Assembly: GCA_902728285.1 (NCBI GenBank)
Contig: CACVBU010000687.1
Coordinates: forward strand, 24,181-88,180
Origin: Clytia hemisphaerica
Taxonomy: Eukaryota > Cnidaria > Hydrozoa > Leptothecata > Clytiidae
Direction of reading: 5' to 3'
Length of the DNA: 64,000 nt
This document shows positions 63,401-64,000 of the stretch, piece by piece (within the stretch, counting starts at the first letter, position 1; every line of letters starts with the position of its first letter). The notes beneath the pieces were generated by a model. It was not told the DNA's origin and ran no database searches. It saw only the letters and a program-made list of their open reading frames with translations. The position numbers and the translations under genes are program-made.

Positions 63401-63678
63401 GCACCTGAAATGTAGCCCAGATTACAAAAAAAAACATAGCATACCTGAAAAAGCAGAGGTCGATCATCAGGGCAATGTTCAATAACCAGTTTCCTGTACT
63501 TTGGATCTCTGGAAAAGATACCAGCATGCCACATCGGTGTGTAACAAAGATGCACACCCAATTCTCTTGACATTTTTCTGAACGGTAATTCTGATTGGTC
63601 AACCATTGGTGCTAAAACATGTTTAGGTGAACCGAGAACCTCTTTGTAAAATTTGTAACCTTCGTTTTCTTCAGCCAT
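24218..63678 (-). CDS. DUS1L: tRNA-dihydrouridine(16/17) synthase 1-like, complete gene in 12 exons (DUS1L-B)
   Basis: DUS1L enzymes reduce uridine to dihydrouridine in the tRNA D-loop using FMN and NADPH. I joined the exons complement(63445-63678, 61501-61609, 61203-61253, 35080-35192, 34326-34512, 33822-33966, 28246-28342, 27724-27815, 26922-27064, 26306-26346, 24864-24939, 24218-24423). This gives 1494 nt, 497 residues plus TGA, with GT donors and AG acceptors throughout. The N-terminal TIM-barrel part carries [14 protein letters not shown] (21-34), LNLGCPQ with the family's catalytic Cys (Cys107), TCKIR (144-148) and TVHGR (172-176). The C-terminal part has a Cys cluster, CxxC (396-399) then C408, CxxCC (413-417) and C428, as expected for this subfamily. 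The length is close to that of animal DUS1L. Intron 3 is about 26 kb and intron 6 about 5.5 kb, and both carry other genes and repeats. Confidence 0.93.
24864..24939 (-). CDS. DUS1L: DUS1L-B exon 11 (Cys cluster)
   Basis: 76 nt coding [20 protein letters not shown] then VLDCS. This is the CxxCC part of the C-terminal metal-binding-like cluster. Acceptor TTTACAG, donor G|GTACGT. Confidence 0.88.
26306..26346 (-). CDS. DUS1L: DUS1L-B exon 10 (first CxxC of Cys cluster)
   Basis: 41 nt coding [14 protein letters not shown]. It joins exon 11 in frame to give [16 protein letters not shown], matching the DUS1L Cys cluster. The acceptor that preserves the frame is CAAAG at 26347. A better-looking CATAG lies 8 nt upstream but would put a stop in frame, so the 5' end of this exon is the least certain junction. 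Confidence 0.78.
26922..27064 (-). CDS. DUS1L: DUS1L-B exon 9 (basic linker)
   Basis: 143 nt coding [18 protein letters not shown] and a Lys/Arg-rich stretch ending HGKGLFPK. Low conservation is expected here. The acceptor (CACTTAG) and donor (G|GTACGT) keep the frame. Open frames on the opposite strand here are shadows. Confidence 0.85.
27724..27815 (-). CDS. DUS1L: DUS1L-B exon 8
   Basis: 92 nt coding [20 protein letters not shown] then [11 protein letters not shown]. The PFxxxCQPYxRP block is typical of animal DUS1L. Acceptor TGTAG, donor GTAAGT. Confidence 0.88.
28246..28342 (-). CDS. DUS1L: DUS1L-B exon 7
   Basis: 97 nt coding (C)[20 protein letters not shown] followed by [12 protein letters not shown], the helical RNA-binding side of the enzyme. 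Acceptor CTTTCAG, donor AAG|GTGAGA. Confidence 0.88.
28689..28966. repeat. 69-70 bp minisatellite, 4 units
   Basis: Units start at 28689, 28759, 28828 and 28897 (GTTG(C/T)AAGATGCTTT..). The later period is 69, a multiple of three, so the minus strand stays open as a 23-residue repeat ([19 protein letters not shown]). This is a by-product, not a gene. It lies in DUS1L-B intron 6. Confidence 0.85.
29118..29402. mobile_element. 285-bp hAT-like MITE with 8-bp target duplication
   Basis: The ends are CACTGACCTTTATATAACCC and its reverse complement, and pairing continues inward (GGAGTTTTTTT / AAAAAACTCC). The direct flanks GTGATAGT at 29110-29117 and 29403-29410 form an exact 8-bp duplication, typical of hAT superfamily insertions. 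There is no ORF. It lies in DUS1L-B intron 6. Confidence 0.88.
29411..30379. other. Intron 6 sequence, no feature seen
   Basis: AT-rich. Only short, domain-free frames. Confidence 0.5.
30380..31400. repeat. Complex tandem-repeat element (3 units of ~315 bp) with shared ends
   Basis: It opens with CAAGCAACATGCTGAATGGA and closes with GGTTAATTTATAGAAC..GGTAGGTCCAAAAATT, the same ends as 37341-38950. Inside, GCATCATTGTGCAAAAAATC recurs at 30647, 30969 and 31281. Complementary GGACCTACC/GGTAGGTCC motifs lie near the two ends of the family. Confidence 0.75.
31947..32885 (-). CDS. Secreted PAN-like/fibrinogen C-terminal domain protein, single exon
   Basis: 312 aa. A signal peptide is likely from Met11 ([20 protein letters not shown]). 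A short Cys-rich PAN/apple-like segment follows (Cys59, 63, 69, 84; [13 protein letters not shown]). Residues 111-310 form a complete fibrinogen-related domain: [50 protein letters not shown] and the Cys254-Cys267 pair. There are NxS/T sites at Asn222 and Asn232. Family members are extracellular lectin-like recognition or adhesion proteins. The ligand here is unknown. It lies in DUS1L-B intron 6 on the same strand with no introns of its own, which suggests a retrocopy or an ancestral single-exon gene. The first ATG adds ten charged residues before the signal peptide, so Met11 (32855) may be the true start. Confidence 0.88.
   Translation of the reverse strand: MKIEELIQEKMKKCYHLSLFIILLLITNTSPNQYHLITSNGHPSKDPYFTFSSKFKEQCISVCGTTRKCHSYTIKQTSSNQYECQFYDSATMREDLVRVSFRIRYFINARDCKDWYSIGARASGVYKVNWMGRFLKDIRCNMDIEGGGWIVFQRRYQPRHLDFQRSWNDYKVGFGDPHREFWLGNDFIHEMSISAKHDFLVHAEAYTGETLISRYGEFYINNESQDYTLHFNETLLAGIESLTGPQNLNGKKFHTPDRSYGSSCITRGHGPFWLNDCMYLDPNHPNFLRWRTYVDSDAIQEIQLMLKATGPN
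32886..33821. other. Intron 6, 5' side of the fibrinogen-domain gene
   Basis: Non-coding. Should include the promoter of the nested gene. No clear element seen. Confidence 0.5.
33822..33966 (-). CDS. DUS1L: DUS1L-B exon 6
   Basis: 145 nt coding [20 protein letters not shown] and on to [13 protein letters not shown]. This matches the end of the barrel and the start of the helical domain of DUS1L. Acceptor TTTTTAG, donor GTATGT. Confidence 0.92.
33967..35079. other. DUS1L-B introns 4 and 5
   Basis: Introns of 359 bp (33967-34325) and 567 bp (34513-35079). The short plus-strand frame at 34586-34858 has no domain. Confidence 0.55.
34326..34512 (-). CDS. DUS1L: DUS1L-B exon 5
   Basis: 187 nt coding [17 protein letters not shown], then [20 protein letters not shown], then [12 protein letters not shown], ending at VMSAG. 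The TVHGR and VFANGNI blocks are diagnostic of the Dus barrel. Acceptor TTCTCAG, donor G|GTCGGT (a weak consensus). Confidence 0.93.
35080..35192 (-). CDS. DUS1L: DUS1L-B exon 4
   Basis: 113 nt, continuing in phase from exon 3. It codes [20 protein letters not shown] and on to KRLERAGAK. The TCKIR block is a conserved FMN-site segment of the family. Acceptor TCTTCAG, donor AAG|GTAAGA. Confidence 0.92.
35193..37340. other. Start of DUS1L-B intron 3 side nearest exon 4
   Basis: AT-rich with no gene. An inverted pair occurs at about 36490-36545 and 36680-36740 (ATAGGACGAATAGCCATTG and its complement, each followed by GCCTGAAA.ACAATTAAT and an A-run). This looks like two short retroelement tails in opposite orientation. 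Confidence 0.55.
37341..38950. repeat. Complex tandem-repeat element (3 units of ~475 bp), same family
   Basis: Opens with CAAGCTAGATGCTGAATGGA and closes with AGGTAGGTCCAAAAATTAG. Units contain CATGCTTGATGGTG (about 37559, 38027, 38503) and TTTCCGGCATATTTCCGGCA. The tail carries (GGAC/GAAC)n at 38880-38915 and GGACCTCCAGGTAGGTCC, which can fold. It abuts the LINE fragment. Confidence 0.75.
38950..40520 (-). mobile_element. 5'-truncated non-LTR retrotransposon, reverse transcriptase ORF
   Basis: An open frame of about 520 codons with all core RT motifs. These are [48 protein letters not shown] (catalytic Asp), [16 protein letters not shown] and the YADD box ([10 protein letters not shown]). 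The thumb/connection part follows ([20 protein letters not shown]). No endonuclease is present. An in-frame stop sits just upstream (about 40519-40521) and the frame has no convincing ATG, so this is a 5'-truncated insertion. The motif set fits the CR1/Jockey-like LINE group, though the clade is not certain. It lies in DUS1L-B intron 3 on the same strand, beside a (GGAC/GAAC)n stretch at 38880-38915. Confidence 0.9.
40521..42241. other. Intron 3 spacer with one hairpin and a G-rich tract
   Basis: No gene. GGGGCGGGGGCGGGGGCG at 41217-41234 is the only GC-rich tract. A family hairpin spans about 41967-42056: CACAACCAAAGC faces TTTTGGTTGTGCTTACAGC. Confidence 0.55.
42242..43405 (+). pseudogene. 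Deleted RTE-like LINE (endonuclease end plus C-terminus)
   Basis: The left part codes [18 protein letters not shown], the end of an APE-type endonuclease. After frame shifts comes [17 protein letters not shown] then [10 protein letters not shown] (42795-42930), a linker seen before the RT domain. At about 43033 the sequence jumps to a C-terminal block ([20 protein letters not shown], then [16 protein letters not shown], then RRVGRP). The RT core is missing. The element ends in a (CAAGG)n tail at 43382-43405, as expected at the 3' end of RTE-type LINEs. Confidence 0.8.
43380..43405. repeat. (CAAGG)n microsatellite tail
   Basis: Five tandem pentamers directly after the LINE C-terminal frame, marking the 3' terminus of that element. 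Confidence 0.85.
43484..43550 (+). repeat. Strong hairpin
   Basis: ACTTTTG..TAAGCAC.ATCGA pairs with TCGATTAGTGCTAAAAGT, and inside it ACGTT pairs with AACGT around TTTTCAGAATTTGAA. Related members have GCGTT/AACGC at the inner stem. Confidence 0.7.
43747..44457. mobile_element. ~710-bp Mutator-like MITE with ~80-bp TIRs
   Basis: Left GGAGTTTCTAAAC onward (to about 43835) is the reverse complement of 44371-44457, with CGACCAGAAATGA, CACGACC and CGACCAGA blocks conserved in both arms. CATTATTTTC flanks both sides (43737-43746 and 44458-44467), a 10-bp duplication. Long TIRs with a 9-10 bp duplication suggest a Mutator-like element. The short minus frame inside (43982-44170) shows no transposase motif. 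The insertion splits one of the hairpin repeats. Confidence 0.82.
44470..45700 (+). repeat. Cluster of alternating hairpins in intron 3
   Basis: Two types alternate. Type 1 starts CTTGT(C/T)TTGTGA(A/G)CATA and closes CTCAT(T/C)(A/G)G.CAAG (44632-44718, 44967-45052, 45507-45586). Type 2 starts CTTGT.(C/T)TGTG..(C/A)CAACCAAAG and closes TTTTGGTTGT(G/A).TTACAG (44770-44855, 45298-45385). Short open frames across them are incidental. Confidence 0.7.
46843..47230. repeat. 258-bp repeat, copy B, about 1.5 units
   Basis: Same unit as 823-1650, reduced to two occurrences of the GGTTAGTATGGTTTGC block. Confidence 0.8.
47549..47761 (+). repeat. Two hairpins (copy B counterparts)
   Basis: 47549-47627 and 47681-47761 repeat the two hairpins at 2176-2389 with a few changes. 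Confidence 0.6.
48788..48870 (+). repeat. Hairpin (copy B counterpart of 8325-8406)
   Basis: CTTGTCTTGCGAGTATG faces CATACTCACAAGAGAAGC. The 3' arm is unchanged and the 5' arm has GCGAG for GTGAG. Confidence 0.7.
48945..52560 (+). repeat. 160-bp tandem hairpin array, copy B (about 17 units plus 2 degenerate)
   Basis: Same unit as 8771-11690, interrupted by the TTAA-flanked MITE at 50194-50814. Most intervals are 160 bp. Two are 163 because of TAAGCAACTTCTTTG in place of TAAGCATCTTTG, and a couple are 161. Units here are more uniform (mostly CGAATCAGCCGACGC loops) than in copy A. Confidence 0.9.
50194..50814. mobile_element. 621-bp TTAA-flanked MITE inside the 160-bp array
   Basis: TTAA at 50190-50193 and 50815-50818 flanks ends AGGGGATCTAATGTCA and TGACGTTAGATCCCCT, which are inverted with one mismatch. 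Removing it restores a normal array unit (ATATTTAAGCATC). The TTAA duplication is the piggyBac hallmark. There is no transposase. Copy A lacks it. Confidence 0.88.
53637..54025 (+). repeat. ~148-bp hairpin array, copy B (3 units)
   Basis: Same unit as 12858-13840. Three copies begin near 53640, 53790 and 53937. Confidence 0.85.
54212..54308 (+). repeat. Single unit of the 128-bp hairpin repeat (copy B)
   Basis: TTGTGAGCACTTTAG faces GCAGAGTGCTCATAAGGG. Confidence 0.75.
55826..56181. mobile_element. 356-bp TA-flanked MITE
   Basis: The ends are CTTTAATCGTACAAATTTTG and the near-exact inverse, flanked by TA (55824-55825, 56182-56183). Internally it repeats CGCTAAAATTTATCC-like motifs in both orientations. 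It is absent from the corresponding site in copy A (about 16210). Tc1/mariner-type non-autonomous element. Confidence 0.8.
57070..57350 (+). repeat. ~137-bp hairpin array, copy B (about 2 units)
   Basis: Same unit as 16836-17400. The second unit is partly degenerate. Confidence 0.75.
57500..58660 (+). repeat. Hairpin series, copy B
   Basis: Counterpart of 17565-18430 with extra members. One at about 58115-58195 (CTTGTCTTGTGAGTGTATT) and one at about 58485-58560 (CTTGTTTTGCGAGTGCATAT) have no equal at the matching place in copy A. TGCTTATCATCACATAGTG is triplicated at 57905-57990. Confidence 0.65.
59655..60765. mobile_element. ~1.1-kb insertion private to copy B
   Basis: Copy A is continuous here (19605-19610). 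The borders carry inverted GCTCCGGCCTAGGAG (left) and CTCTAAGCCGGAGC (right). Inside are two to three degenerate ~180-bp repeats (about 60060-60540, each with AAACACAATTCCTGTGTAA-like text) and a 64-codon plus frame (59881-60075). That frame's VERLWRN faintly recalls the end of rve-type integrases, which is weak. The family is not assigned. Confidence 0.6.
61203..61253 (-). CDS. DUS1L: DUS1L-B exon 3
   Basis: 51-nt exon coding [17 protein letters not shown]. Acceptor TTTAAG, donor GTAAGT. The 26-kb intron 3 follows. Confidence 0.92.
61501..61609 (-). CDS. DUS1L: DUS1L-B exon 2 (catalytic cysteine)
   Basis: 109 nt with acceptor TTTCAG and donor G|GTAC. It codes [18 protein letters not shown] followed by [17 protein letters not shown]. 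The NLGCPQ motif is the active-site cysteine motif of Dus1-type enzymes. Residue 89 is Asp here and His in copy A. Confidence 0.95.
61610..62417. other. DUS1L-B intron 1, upstream of the GPCR
   Basis: Non-coding, conserved with 20447-21252. Presumed promoter side of the GPCR. No element assigned. Confidence 0.55.
62418..63362 (+). CDS. Class A (rhodopsin-like) GPCR, single exon, nested in DUS1L-B intron 1
   Basis: Seven-transmembrane receptor of 314 aa. TM1 is about residues 10-34, TM2 42-67, TM3 84-108, TM4 127-147, TM5 165-190, TM6 222-246 and TM7 262-287. TM3 ends in DRF (106-108), the position of the DRY motif. Cys78 or Cys82 and Cys159 can form the usual TM3-ECL2 disulphide. TM6 has TWIP (236-239) instead of CWxP, and TM7 has APVLFCY where NPxxY normally sits. 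A short basic tail follows. The ligand cannot be named. The gene is antisense to DUS1L and intronless, as many cnidarian and other invertebrate GPCRs are. The ATG at 62418 gives a complete TM1 and is conserved in copy A. Confidence 0.88.
   Translation: MNRELYKDVIVLMSAILSIAITIINSSCIYIILTTKKIREKPPMIFIVNLLVTYLLQGVFVLPTYAVFRSGNFSETVCAYVCDAWRLSYMVTFYGMCVNVLLIAIDRFLATKYALSRKIRLTSTKCKTICCLAWLYIIILCLIPFVPMNRSKSLENSKCHYNQPRVWTIFMLLVNSALPLALNFGIYIYIARKMKHNSRVLFGRQKKHSQATIDRLALNRKLTTLTVKITLLYGITWIPSIVYYKLVTIAPKIFSDDFYGSDTEEIITFVNKFVTFLDAVFAPVLFCYSSEDFRKAFWKRFWVKRSAVESYELK
63445..63678 (-). CDS. DUS1L: DUS1L-B exon 1
   Basis: Codes residues 1-78, from ATG at 63678 to a CAG|GTATGC donor. It holds the FMN-barrel start ([19 protein letters not shown]). 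Phase 0 at the 3' end. It is protein-identical to exon 1 of copy A. Confidence 0.95.
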
Positions 63679-64000
63679 TTTAATGTTGCGTGATTTATAA
63701 TTGTATTCTTTGTTATTTGGTTATTAATTTTTTTTTCTGGTTTTGTTTCGAATTTTTTATCACTAGAAATGAAATAAAGTTAATTTTAAAAAATAATCAT
63801 GCAAATCTTGTTAAGTTTTGAAGATTTTAGTTATCAAGCCAGTCAATTTGAAGCCAATAGTATTATAAAACATAAAATATCTGAGAAACATTCATTTTTC
63901 TTATCAGTCCAAACCGTTCCCCACGAAATTAAATCAAACAAACCATGGTAGACTATAATAGAATTATTGTATACAATCTAACTATGCTAGGTAAAATTTA
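63679..64000. other. 5' flank of DUS1L-B
   Basis: Should contain the DUS1L-B promoter. Similar to 22888-23148 only in blocks, unlike the near-identical sequence downstream of the start codon. Confidence 0.55.

Larger units (their letters stand above)
46030..64000. repeat. Segmental duplication, copy B (partner 1-23148)
   Basis: This is the second copy of the duplicated block and contains the 5' end of DUS1L-B (exons 1-3) and the intact GPCR. Private insertions are at 50194-50814, 55826-56181 and about 59655-60765. Homology to copy A runs to the right edge of the window. It becomes patchy upstream of the DUS1L start codon (beyond about 63712), where only blocks such as 63939-63972 still match copy A. 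Confidence 0.9.

Overview
The window is AT-rich eukaryotic DNA from an animal. It has split genes with GT..AG introns, class A GPCR and fibrinogen-domain genes, non-LTR retrotransposon remains and many TIR elements. The gene types and repeat style suggest an early-branching animal, plausibly a cnidarian. That placement is inference, not proof.

The organising gene is DUS1L, tRNA-dihydrouridine synthase 1-like. A complete minus-strand copy (DUS1L-B) can be assembled from 12 exons between 63678 and 24218. All junctions are in phase and give 497 codons. Its intron 3 is about 26 kb. Other genes lie inside it: a single-exon GPCR antisense in intron 1 (62418-63362) and a single-exon secreted PAN/fibrinogen-domain protein in intron 6 (31947-32885, same strand). 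Intron 3 also holds a 5'-truncated LINE reverse transcriptase (38950-40520) and a deleted RTE-like LINE (42242-43405).

The right 18 kb (46030-64000, copy B) is a direct duplicate of the left 23 kb (1-23148, copy A). Copy A carries DUS1L exons 1-3 and an inactivated GPCR. Its remaining DUS1L exons, if they exist, lie left of the window. The copies share order and most sequence. They differ by private transposon insertions (A: 3043-7930 and 21790-22191; B: 50194-50814, 55826-56181 and about 59655-60765) and by the copy number of tandem arrays.

The most unusual content is the intron 3 sequence shared by both copies. It is largely a chain of short imperfect hairpins about 60-90 nt long. Each usually opens with CTTGT..TGTGAG and closes with CTCA.AA.ACAAG. 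They occur singly and as tandem arrays: 258-bp, exact 160-bp, about 148-bp, about 128-bp and about 137-bp units. I count roughly 80-100 in the window by eye. Their arms differ between family members but change together, so pairing is kept. That is what selected RNA structure, or a family of foldback repeats, would look like.

The middle region (23149-46029) holds DUS1L exons 4-12, the fibrinogen-domain gene, MITEs, two complex tandem-repeat elements with shared ends, the LINE remains and a further hairpin cluster at 43484-45700. I found no tRNA, rRNA or CRISPR array.
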